A DNA stretch of 64,000 nt from Chrysophaeum taylorii (taxonomy: Eukaryota > Sar > Pelagophyceae > Pelagomonadales > Pelagomonadaceae). The notes under the pieces were generated by a model. That model worked only from the letters and a program-made list of their open reading frames with translations. It was not told the origin of the DNA and did no database searches. Positions 21,779 to 31,182 of the stretch are shown here, one piece after another. Position 1 is the first letter of the stretch. The number at the start of each line of letters is the position of its first letter. Location of the stretch: NCBI GenBank assembly GCA_029834535.1, contig JAQMWT010000350.1:149398-213397 (forward strand), written 5' to 3'. The position numbers and the translations under genes are program-made.

Positions 21779-22355
21779 CTATGCCGGCGGGTCGTGTGGA
21801 AGCGACGTGCGGAGGCGCTGGACGTCCCTCGGCTCGGCCTTGAAAATCGCGATATAGGTCTGCGCGTGCGTTGAGGTGCGGCGAACAAGAGGATTCACCT
21901 GGGGGGTGAGGGGCATGGCGTTGGGGCCGACTAGGGCGTCGTTGCACTCGAGGAGCTTGGATCGGATGCCGCTGCGGCGAAAACCAAAAGTGGACTTTCG
22001 CAGCACCGCCAGAGCTCAAAACGCACCAGTAAACGAAGAAGGTCGAGTCGTCAGAGCACTTGATACGGCAGATGGGCGAGGTCGGCTGGAGTTGCATTGC
22101 TCCCTTCTTTTTTTTGCCAGTGAAGTCGACGTGAAGATCTTGGTCAAAGATGAGTTCTGTCGGCGAGCGTCCGTCGAAGACGCTGTGTGTGGTCGCGAGG
22201 CTTAGGACGCAGACGCTGTTAGGCGCGACGCGGAGGACCTGGTCGTGGCCGGGGCGTTCTGTCGCGTTGAACTCGATGACCGAGTAATATCGCGTCCAAT
22301 CCCCGGGCGCCGGCTTGACTTCTACTTCTTTTTCTTCTTCTTCTTCCCAGCTCAT
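21779..22355 (-). CDS. ABITRAM: Abitram (FAM206A/Simiate) homologue, two exons
   Basis: Exons 22027-22355 and 21779-21971. The 55-nt intron 21972-22026 (GTGCGT donor, CGCAG acceptor) is phase 2 and joins FFVY to CGIRSKLLECN, restoring the conserved core. Product 173 aa, close to the animal protein's length. Conserved features are the N-terminal YYSVIEF, the central PNSVCVLSLATTHSV, GAMQLQPTSPICRIKC and C-terminal IAIFKAEPRD, matching the lipoyl/GcvH-like fold of Abitram. The animal protein is linked to actin and nuclear speckles; the ancestral role is unclear. Its ATG is only 22 bp after the stop of the upstream MFS gene on the same strand. Confidence 0.8.
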
Positions 22356-22377
22356 AATACTTAACCCTCCTTTGCCC

Positions 22378-22439
22378 TTAAGTGGTCGTATCGAGGTCGT
22401 CGTCGGGGGTCTCGTCGTCGGTCAAGGCGACATACAAGC

Positions 22440-22470
<31 letters not shown>

Positions 22471-23694
22471 TTGCTGAGATGGTGGACATCGTCGTCGTCT
22501 TTGTCTTTGTAATAATGTATTCCGGCAGTAGGTGATGGGCGCGGCGGCGGCGGCGGCTCGAATGGCGAAGTGGAGGAAGACAGCGAGGGCGAAGGAGCGG
22601 TACATGAAACGCGCGTTCTTAAGGTGCCAGAGGTAGCCCCCGAGGAGTGCTCCGAGGCCGGGTCCGAAGGAGTAGTAGACGGTCTGGAGAAGGGACTGGA
22701 GGGTTGCGGCCCAGCCGTCCGGAGCGAGGTGCCTCGCGCGCTCGACGGCGGCGATCCAGAGCATGGCAAAGGTGCAACCGTGGAGTGTTTCGAGACCGAG
22801 GATGAAGTACTTGGTTTCGGGGGTGAGGAGGGTGTAGCCGACGACACGAGTAAAGTAACAGAATTGGGCGAGGAGCAGGAGATTTTCGGGCCCAAATTTC
22901 TCGAGCAAAACGCCCGCGTTATGGAAGACGGGAATATTGCACGTCGAGCTCACGAAAACTACAAGGCCACACAGGAGCGAATCGCCGTCGAGGTTGTCGA
23001 CGACGTACACGAAAATCAAGCGTTCGACCACGCCGACGGCCGTGCCAAATATCAAAATTTCGCCGAGAAACGCCAAAAGCGCGGGAGATCGGAGCACCGC
23101 TATCAGATCGGCTCGAATGGGTTTTTTGGTGTCCTCGGCGGCGGCGGGTTTGACGCAGGCGCCCACGAGCGCGATCCGAAGGGCGTTGCACGCGCCGTAT
23201 ATCAAAAAATTTGGACCAAAACCGTAGGCGTCGTTAATCGCGCCCATCGCGAGGCCGCCGCACCCCCACCCGAGGCTCCCCCAAAGCCGGAGCCGGCCGT
23301 AGAGTTTTGGCGCTTGGCTTCCGACAACTTCAAACGCGTAAGCGTCGAGGATCCCGCCGCACGCGAAGGCTTTCGATCCGAGGCTGACGCAGAGAATTCG
23401 CGCGAAACTGCGTCCGACCACCGCCTCGACGCCCAGCAGCAACAGCACGCACGTTCCCAAACTCGAGGTCAACAGGTACACCCCCTTCCTCGCGTGCCTC
23501 GCGTCGGCGACGACCGCCCACGCCGACTGGGCGAAAACACCAACCATTGGCATCAACCCCTCGATTAACCCAATCTCCGCTTTCGATAAACCCTTGTCGA
23601 GGTAGTACAACGTCCCGTACCGACCCCACGTCGCCGACGACAACGAGTTCAGCAAGTACAAACCACGCAGGAACCACATACCTTCTTCATCCAT
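22378..23694 (-). CDS. MFS transporter, MFS_1-like/MFSD6 type
   Basis: A 438-aa single-exon membrane protein with about 11-12 hydrophobic segments between residues 5 and 375. The start FLRGLYLLNSLSSATWGRYG and the segment following it (a GLSKAEIGLIEGLMP loop between TM1 and TM2) match the MFS_1-like family related to plant/protist MFSD6 and bacterial LacY-like permeases. The loop after TM4 with YGRLRLWGSLGWG is the usual conserved RxWGSxG motif. The C-terminus is a cytoplasmic tail with a nine-residue Asp run encoded by an ATC/GAT microsatellite (about 22443-22470). Substrate unknown. Confidence 0.82.
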
Positions 23695-23784
23695 TCATTA
23701 ATTACACGACGCGGCGTTGCGTCCTCTCAACGACACTAACCCTCATTGAGTTTTCTCCCTCCCTACCCAGAGGTTTGATTGAGG

Positions 23785-24054
23785 CTACGCCGCCGCCGCC
23801 GCCGCTATGGGGGGTGGGGCGAAGTGGCAGCCGAGGAGGCCGTCGCCTTCCCAGGTCTGCGGTGTGACGAGAAGGGAGACGCGGGTCCCCGCGCGCAGGA
23901 CGAGGGTCGGAATCGGCTCGTTGACGTGCTGGAGCGTCCAGGACTTGAGTTGGTCGAGAGCGGTCGCTTCGCCGTACTTGAGGAGGAGGTCCCCTGCTCG
24001 GAGCCCGCCGCGCCAAGCTGGCGAACCCGAGCGAACGGCGGAGATTTTCGCGAA

Positions 24055-24085
<31 letters not shown>

Positions 24086-24411
24086 AGAGTAGTGGGAGGC
24101 TCCGACCTCTCTTGAGGATGACGATCGGGCGCGAGGACGAGCGGCAGCAACTCCTCGATCCTCTTCATCGCCGCCTTGTGGTCAGTCTGGATGCAAGCGA
24201 GTCGATGTCTGAGTTGCCGGGCCCTGTAAACATCCATGTCGGCGCGGGGGAACCCCTCGCGGTCCACGAGGGGTCCCTTGACGGTCGCGGGGGGGGCGCC
24301 GTCGGGGCCGGGGGACTCGAGCTCGGAGGTAATGGCCTCGGCCTCACTTTCTAACTTGTCTCGCTGCGCCATCGCCTCGCGAAGTTCGACTTCCATCTTT
24401 GCGCCCATCAT
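23785..24411 (-). CDS. PSMD9: 26S proteasome assembly chaperone PSMD9/Nas2
   Basis: 208 aa from the first of two adjacent ATGs. The N-terminal helical part holds the family signature APPATVKGPLVDREGFPRAD followed by DVYRARQLRHRL and TDHKAAMKRIEELLP. After a poly-Pro linker (10 Pro) comes a PDZ domain (about 120-195) starting FAKISAVRSGSPAWRGGLRAGD. Nas2 binds the C-terminus of base ATPase Rpt5 during assembly of the 19S particle. A poly-Ala end is unusual. The ATG is 29 bp from the divergent LYR-protein gene. Confidence 0.92.
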
Positions 24412-24440
24412 TCACGCTTACTTACCCTTGTTGCAGCATC

Positions 24441-24833
24441 ATGGCCCTCCGCGTCTACCGCAGCCTTCTCCGCGTGAGCCGGACGATGGCACCACCCCAG
24501 CGCGAGGCCGTGCGCGTCCAAGCGCGGTCCGAGTTGGACTTTTTCAGAGACGTCACTGACGAGCGCGAGATCGCTCGGCTCGTAAATGTCTTCGAGGACA
24601 AGGTGTCGTTCGCGCGGATGACGACAACCACGAGGAGCACCGTCCAGCAGTCCGGGCGCACGCGCATCGTCTACAAGGACGGCCAAAAGGTCGACGTCGG
24701 GACCCCCAGAGAGAAGGCCAAGTGGTCCAACTGGCGCGGCGATAATTTGGACCCCGACTCGGTCTCCCGCCACTACAAAAACCTCAACAGGGCTGGATTT
24801 CGTGACAACGCCCACGCTAAGGGGTTTTTCTGA
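24441..24833 (+). CDS. LYR-motif (Complex1_LYR) mitochondrial protein
   Basis: 130 aa from an ATG in CATCATGGCC. MALRVYRSLLRVSRTM begins with the hydrophobic-Tyr-Arg triad of the LYR motif (here VYR), followed by a conserved Arg/Phe helix region (VQARSELDFFRD, ARLVNVFED). These small basic proteins act in mitochondria with acyl carrier protein in Fe-S cluster delivery or assembly of respiratory complexes. The C-terminal half (from about 70) has GTPREKAKWSNWRG and a Tyr/Asn/Gly-rich end that I do not recognise. Its last 17 bp overlap the 3' end of the convergent gene. Confidence 0.7.
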   Translation: MALRVYRSLLRVSRTMAPPQREAVRVQARSELDFFRDVTDEREIARLVNVFEDKVSFARMTTTTRSTVQQSGRTRIVYKDGQKVDVGTPREKAKWSNWRGDNLDPDSVSRHYKNLNRAGFRDNAHAKGFF

Positions 24834-25674
24834 TACTACTACTACTATCGTCCTCCATAGCACCACGACGACGACGACGACGTTCTTCCAGGGCCTTCGC
24901 CGCCTCCGCAGCGACGTCGGCCGCCTCCTCGGCGTCCATGATATTGTGGGCCTCCTCGGTATGATAGTCCATCTTGTCGGTCGCCGCGTTGCCCTCGGCC
25001 CCGGGGTAGATTTTGTACACGTCCTCGGGGGACTTGACGTCGGACCCATCCTGGTGCGTCTTCTTCCAGTACAACCGCCGTCGCTCGACCTCCCAGGACC
25101 ACGTGTCGTCCCCGGGAAACATGTCCTCGATGCTCTTCCTCTCCCGCAGTATCCACTCCCGTTCCTTGTCCAAGTCCTCGTACAACTCGAAAATCTCGTC
25201 GATGTCCTTGCTCGCCTCCTCCCAATACTCGCGGCTAATCTTGTCCCAAAACGCCGAGCTCCTGCAGTCCGTCTCGTCGCCCGTGTCGACGTAACCCTCG
25301 GGCCGATCGGGCTTCTCCGTCGGCCCCCTAATGAGTTCCTCCTTGGACATGCTCAGCGCATTTTTCGCGAGGCGGTCGAGCTCCTCCTCGAATTCCTTCG
25401 GCACGTCGGCAGCACCCTTCTCCAGCCGCTCCTCCCACGGCAGCGTCTCCCATTTGCATCCTCCCGTGAGCTCCTCGACGTTCCGCACCCAGTTCATCTT
25501 ATACATGTTCCGCGGCTCGTGCCCGCGCCGCGGGTGGAACGGCAGCGTGTCGGGCGGCTCGTCCTTGAACTCGTCGTCCTCATCCTCTTCGGCCATCGCC
25601 GCCGCCGGCCCTTGAGCCTCTTTTTCTTCTTCTTCGGCCACCACCGCCGCCGGGCCCTTCGTCTCTTCGGCCAT
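24817..25674 (-). CDS. acidic protein of unknown function
   Basis: 285 aa, single exon, good codon bias. The N-terminus is Glu/Asp-rich and low-complexity. Residues about 45-235 look globular, with motifs EPRNMYKMNWVRNVEELTGG, WDKISREYWEEASKDIDEIF and a Trp-rich WSWEVERRRLYWKK. The C-terminus is a Glu/Ala coiled coil followed by an Arg run. No domain recognised. Its 3' end overlaps the LYR-protein gene by 17 bp in convergent orientation. A Helitron copy starts 40 bp upstream of its ATG. Confidence 0.65.
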   Translation of the reverse strand: MAEETKGPAAVVAEEEEKEAQGPAAAMAEEDEDDEFKDEPPDTLPFHPRRGHEPRNMYKMNWVRNVEELTGGCKWETLPWEERLEKGAADVPKEFEEELDRLAKNALSMSKEELIRGPTEKPDRPEGYVDTGDETDCRSSAFWDKISREYWEEASKDIDEIFELYEDLDKEREWILRERKSIEDMFPGDDTWSWEVERRRLYWKKTHQDGSDVKSPEDVYKIYPGAEGNAATDKMDYHTEEAHNIMDAEEAADVAAEAAKALEERRRRRRGAMEDDSSSSIRKTP

Positions 25675-25713
25675 TCACACTAAATTTATCCTAAACCCTT
25701 AAACATGAACAAG

Positions 25714-26757
25714 TCTTAACTACTAATCGACAGATGTTTGTCTGTTTGTTTGTTTGTCTGTCTGTCTGTCTTTAAAAGTCGACTGCTAACAGTCTGTCTG
25801 TCTGTCCCTCGATTTAGGGTAAGGATCAGGTAGGCGCGCGAGCCAGTCAGTGATCCTCCAAGCCGTCTACGGCGACCTCGCAGACTGTTTCCACGACCCG
25901 CGGCGGCTCTTTCAGCGCGCCATTCTCACGCCGCGTCGAAACGATGTTGTCGATGCTGACAACGCGCGCATGACCGCGGCCTTTTTTTCCCGAAGACGAG
26001 GCGTCGGAGTTCTTTTCGGCCGACTAGGTTGGGTCGGAAGCCGACGCCTCGCTCTTTACAGTCGAGTTTTGAACTCCCTGACAACCAACGGCATGCTGAC
26101 TTTGATCGCGAGCTTAAAGTCTTCGCAACCTCGACCCGTCGCACGGCCACTGCAACGGTACCAGATATTTGATCGATCGTGTCGTTGTCACCGAGGCTCC
26201 TCCAACCTGTATCCCTTAAGGCCCGCCGACGCCAAACGATCACCAAGAGCCAGGGCCAGACGCCCCGCGAGGTCGGCGTCCTCTTGGCGAAGCCCGTCTT
26301 CTGCCACGTCCAGCTCTACGTGGCTCTCTGTCGATCGGCAACCCCGAGGATATCCTCTTCTGAGTCGACGACTCCACCCTACCCCACACGTGCTGCGCAA
26401 TACCGATAAGCCCCCTCCTGGCGTCTACACGCGCACTGTAGGTGAACTTCCTGGGACCAGGTGAACTTACTGGAACCAGGTGAACTTACTGGGGTTAGAG
26501 ATTGGGATTAGGTGAAATTAGTGACCAGGTGAACTTACTGAGACCAAGTGCGAACTTACTGGGGCTTTTAGAGTAAACTCAAAGCTTAGCGGCGTGTGCG
26601 GATCCAAGCAGCTTAGATTGGCGGGGGTGAGAGCGACGAGCTCAAAGGAGAGTGGGGTGAGTGGGTGTGGGTTTACGCCGAACTAAAGAGATTGGGTTTA
26701 CGCCGAATTTACTAGGGTTAGAGATTGGGACTAGGTGAACTTACTGGCCTGCACTTG
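25714..26757 (+). mobile_element. Helitron-like element copy B
   Basis: Complete by termini: 5' TCTTAACTACTAATCGACAG at 25714 and 3' CCTGCACTTG at 26757, followed by T. It contains the (TGTC/TTTG)n tract, the helicase remnant and a 3' region with about six copies of GGTGAACTTACTGG-like units. It sits between the promoter of the acidic protein (40 bp) and the ATG of the dynein-stem gene (45 bp). The 3' terminal tetranucleotide is CTTG, not the canonical CTRR. Confidence 0.78.
25850..26450 (+). pseudogene. Helitron Pif1-type helicase remnant (3' part)
   Basis: Fragments in order match the C-terminal half of RepHel helicases. A leading VYGDLADCFHDPRRLFQRAI piece leads into LTPR.DVVDADNARMTA (motif III/IV region). 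Then FLNSLTTNGM; NLDPSHGHCNGTRYLIDRVV in a second frame; RRQTITKSQGQTPREVGV (motif V); VFCHVQLYVAL (motif VI); and a tail with TPHVLRNT. At least three frame changes interrupt it, and upstream Walker A/B motifs and the Rep domain are absent. The same breaks occur in the copies at 649-1835, 50379-51408 and 57940-58992. Confidence 0.85.
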
Positions 26758-26801
26758 TAGGATTTACGAAGAAGAATTACTAAGATATACGCGAAACAAC
26801 G

Positions 26802-29800
26802 ATGGTCGCCTTTGACTCGACGGCCACGGAGCCGTCGCTCGACCAGATCCTCGGGCTGCCGACGCCCAAAACGGTCGCCCCCCCCGACGCCTCGACGCTC
26901 GAGGACGTCTTCGTCCGCTGCAGCACCCAGCACTACTCGAATTCGGTCGCCAAGAGGTCGGTCAAGTTTATCATGGATCCAAAGCACTACCGGTCCGCCT
27001 GGTTCGCGTTCACGAAATGGCTCCAAGAGGCAATGCTCGCCCCGGGCAGCACGAGAACTATCGTCGTGGGCGACATGGGTTTCATGAGCCACAGGCTCTA
27101 CGCGCTCGGGATTCGCGTGCCGGTCTTCGCGCTCGCGGACCGCTGGAAACGTCGGCACGACGTCGCCCAGGAGATCCTGTTGGACTCGACCCCCGACATG
27201 GCCAGCACGAGCCACCGCATCAGGTGTCCGACGCAAGCACTCGCTTCGGCGCTACTCCCCGATCCCGAGTGCGCCGCTTTCGCGCTCGAGTCTATTTTCC
27301 GCTCGATCGCCGCGATGGCGACCGAGGGCATATCGCTAGCTTTGAACTTTGGCGTGGGGACCTTGGTGGTGCACGATAAAGTCGCTCGCTTTGAATTCTC
27401 CCAAAAAGGCATTGAAGACACCAAGCCGCCGCAAACGCCGCCGCCGAAAAGGCCCGACGATGGCCCGCGATCTTCCAAAGCGACGCCCAACCGCCGCTCG
27501 CGCTGGCACATCGCCTCGGAGCCGCGCTACGGACGTTATTTGCAGCTGTCCTCCACTGAAGTATCGTCCGACGACAATCCTTCTTCACCACAAAAATCAT
27601 GCCGTGCCGTCGAGCAACGACAACCTTCCCGAGCCGAGCGGGTCGCGGCAGCGACAGCCTTCGAGCGCGGTCAGCGCGACTCCTCGACGCCGGCGCGCGC
27701 GATCGTCCTCGACCCCCACGCCCGACTGCGTGCAGCTACGTTCACGCACCCTGGCGCCTCGGCCTCGGTCTCGGCCAACGTGGCAGCGCACTACTCGTAC
27801 GTCGACGGACACCCCCCCAGCGAGAGAGCGCCCCTCGTCGACTTTGTACTCTCGCCGCGCGTGAGCGACGACCTCGTCGAAAGCCATTCATCAGCGGCAA
27901 CAAAATCATCATCATCATCAGATCGCTTTTTCTCTTCTCATTCTCCTCCTCCTCCTCCTGCTGCTGGTTATTCTTCCTCCTCTTCGTCTTTGGTCGCGGC
28001 AGCAGCAGCAGCAGCAGCATACCCGCCAGACCAGGCCGCGCTCTACGGCCACTACTTGACGCGAGGCATTCCCGAGGTCGAGGAAATGAAACCCGCGGCT
28101 GTCTCAACAATTGTCACCAGAGTTGCGGGCTCCTTGCCATTTGAGCTAAACGGCTGGTCCCAACTCCTCGACGACGACGACTGCCGCGCGGTGGTTCTCG
28201 CCGATCGGGGGAATAAAGAGGAGGAGGACGACGACGACGTACTCCGACGAATCGTTCGATCGATGCGCGCCGGCTATTGCAGGTCGATCAAGAAGGCCAT
28301 ACTCGACTACGTCCTCCTTTCAGCTTCCGAGCGCGTGCGCCTCGGCTTACCTCGCGGGACGCCTCGCGAGCTCGCGCTGCCGCCGAAACTTTCCTCCTTT
28401 TCGCCCTCCGCGAAAAGAGCAACCTACTACGTCGAAACAATTCCCGTGGGAGCGTGCCGCGCGATGCGCAAGGCACTGCGACACCGCCTTCTCCTGACGA
28501 CAACTCCTTTCGTCGAGTGTCATCGGGTCTGGCAAGACTACAAAGACGTTCTCCTTTTGAAGCTTCCTTCGACCGAGGACGTGATCAACGATATCGACGT
28601 CAAGGCATCGTGGAAGCCAAGCAGCATTGCCGAATTCGAGCGGCGGCAGTCCGAGTGCCTCGAGGAGGTGCAGAAGATGATCAAAGACAAGTGGCAGCCG
28701 CAGCTCGCGCGGTCCTTTTTCGACGGCATCGAGAAGGGTGACATCAAGCTGGGCAAGGACGACGTCGGCGCCGAGGCCTACTTCAACGTCGCGGCGCTCA
28801 TGATGGGCTCGCAGTTGAACCAGATCGTGAGGCGCACGATCGACGCCATGCTCGCGTACTTTGAAGAGTTCCTCCCCGAGGGCGGTCAGACCTTTCCGCC
28901 CGCCTTTGTTCTCGTGCCAAATCTGAAAGACTCGCGCGGAGCGCCAGGTATATCCCTCGAGACGACGGCGAGTAACCTGCGAGCGAGCGTCGTGCGGGTT
29001 TTCGATGGGGTCGTCACAGCATTCAACGACGTCGATCGCATCGAGCACTGGCAAATGCGAAACCTTCTTCGCGCGGGTCTCGAAGCCTCGTCGTCGTCGT
29101 CGCAGAGCACGCACCAAAAAACTAACGCAAACTCCCACCACGAGGCCATCCCCCGAGCGATTAAAAATTTAGACTTGCCGGACTTGACCGCTAAGCACAA
29201 GACCAAAGCTCTGCTCGCGGTCAACTCGGTCGATGACCCGCAGTTCGCCGACGCGCGGCGACGGATATTGCACGTTCTCGACGTCAACCTCGAGACTGCC
29301 GCCGCGAACATGCGGCTGTACCAGCCCTTTGAGTTCTTGTTGCAGACCCCCCGAGGAGACGAAGGCGGCCTCGCAAATCCTCTGATGACGGCGACGACAA
29401 CGTCTGGGAGCAGCGCCGTCCAGAACGACGACGACGACGACGTGACGCACATCGCCGAAATCGCGCTCTCGTCCGTGAGGCAGTCGACCCCAATCACAAT
29501 CAACGGCGGTCGCGACGTCGACGAGGAGCTCGAGGAGCTCCGGAAGACGGTCGCGCGGTACACCAAATCCGCTAGCGACGTCACGGCAATGCGCGTCTTC
29601 GAGCCCGTGCCGCTCGTCGAGTTGGACGTCGCGGGACTGCACGGGCTCTTGGGCGGCCACGCGCTCGAAAAGACCCAGCGCTTGTTTCAGGCGGTCGCCC
29701 ACGGCATCGCCTCCGACGTCCGTGCTGTCACGAAAAAGGCGCGTGCCATCATCTTGTGGCTCCAGCAGCGACCCAAGACGACGCGCGAACTCGCCGTCGC

Positions 29801-30772
29801 GCGCAAGAACCTCGACCAAGCAGGATCGGTCGATCTCGTCGACCTCCGCGACGCATTCCTCAAGATCTGGAAGAAGGTCGACTTCCTCGCCGATCACGAC
29901 GGACTCCAACCAAAGGTCCTCGACGCGGCTTGCCAAGCGCAACAGGCAGCGCGCGAGGTCCACGCCCAGGTCGAGCGCGCCGCCGACCTTTTGAAATCTG
30001 AGCGCGAAGCCCTCAAAATCGACCTCGCCAAGCGCGGCGAGCAAATAAAGGCGCAGCTCGCCGAGGTGAGAACCAAGGTCCGTAGCTTCGCCGACAAAGG
30101 AAACGCCAAGCTCATTCGCGAGTACATCGACCAGCTTATTGAGGTGCGCAAAGTGCTCGCCTCCGAGATCTCGGGCGTCGAGGCCTTTAATGACGAGGAG
30201 ACCAAGCTCGGCCTAGACTCCACCACAGATTTCCCAAGTATTCAGCTCGTCAGCTCCGAGCTGGAACCCTACGAGCAGCTCTGGACGACGGCCCTCAAAT
30301 TCCACACGAGTTACTCCACCTGGATCAAGGGCCCCATCCGCTCCCTCGACGGCCAGGCCGTTGCTAAGGACCATGCCGAAATGGTCGCCATATTCACGAA
30401 CCTCTCCAAGCGCCTCATCGACCTCGGCGCGACCGAACCAGCCAAATTTGCAACCTCCATCGCCGCCCAACTCGACCGGTTCAAGCCGAACATCCCCATT
30501 GTTCGCGCGCTCGCATCGAAAGCCCTTACCGAGGACCATTGGGCCGAGATCTCCGCCGTCGTTGGCTTCCAGATGACACCGGGCAGCCTTACCAACCTCG
30601 CCAATTTCCTGGTTAGTCGCTGTGCCCGTGTTCCCCGTTCACTGTCCTCCTCGCGTCACAGGAACTCAGCGAAAATCGACGAGACAAGTCAGAGCGCCTT
30701 GCCGACATTGCCGCTCGCGCAGAACAAAGACAACAGCAGAGTGAGGACGCGAAGGAACAAAGAGTCTATTAG
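26802..30772 (+). CDS. motor-less dynein heavy-chain stem/linker protein
   Basis: Exon 1 is 26802-30611; a 50-nt intron 30612-30661 (GTTAGT...CACAG, phase 0) is followed by exon 2, 30662-30772; 1306 aa. Residues about 30-200 (AWFAFTKWLQEAML, IRVPVFALADRW, LNFGVGTLVVHDKVARFEF) resemble the HU-like domain of CCDC81. Residues 200-400 are low-complexity. About 400-850 matches the axonemal dynein heavy-chain tail (YLTRGIPEVEEMKP, VLRRIVRSMRAGY, KAILDYVLL). About 930-1270 is the DHC_N2 linker (ELEPYEQLWTTALKFH, WIKGPIRSLDG, EDHWAEISAVVGFQM). The coding region stops there. No AAA+ modules, stalk or microtubule-binding domain follow, and the 410 bp before the next convergent gene cannot hold them. 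It may be a dynein-like scaffold or a truncated gene. Confidence 0.75.
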
Positions 30773-31182
30773 CAATCAGAGGCCTCAAGAATCTCCACGG
30801 CCACGTCGAACACGCACAAAAACCGCAGCGCTCAAAAGGACGAAAGCCATCAGAACAACAAGACGCAACAAAAATCGCACAGAGTCGAGCCCGGAGCACA
30901 ACATCCAGCTTTTTTTTTTCCTCCGTGTGCGATAGCGATACCACTGCGGCCCTGACAGCTCACCTCGAGTATTAAACAAAAATGTAGGACCGAATAATAG
31001 AGTGTACTAGCGACAATATTATATATCCCTCAGCTTTGCACATCGCACACGTGTGTGTTAAGAGATACGTGACTACTGTGGCGAATATGGAGGCTCCCTG
31101 ATGTGCGTTCACAACAAGAGCAGCAGCACGTGCTCGAAAGCACAACACTTCTGACGACGCGTGCGCATTCCGTGATATGGTA

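Noticed and set aside
22570-23568. 332-codon open frame on the plus strand
   Set aside because: Antisense shadow of the MFS transporter.
26735-26757. Helitron 3' hairpin and CTRR end
   Set aside because: I could not find a clean 16-20 bp hairpin before the end, and the terminal bases are CTTG, so I do not claim the canonical 3' signature.
30662-30935. Long 3' continuation of the dynein-stem ORF without splicing
   Set aside because: The unspliced tail is Arg/Thr-rich with no dynein similarity, while a consensus 50-nt intron gives a short in-frame end; neither restores a motor.
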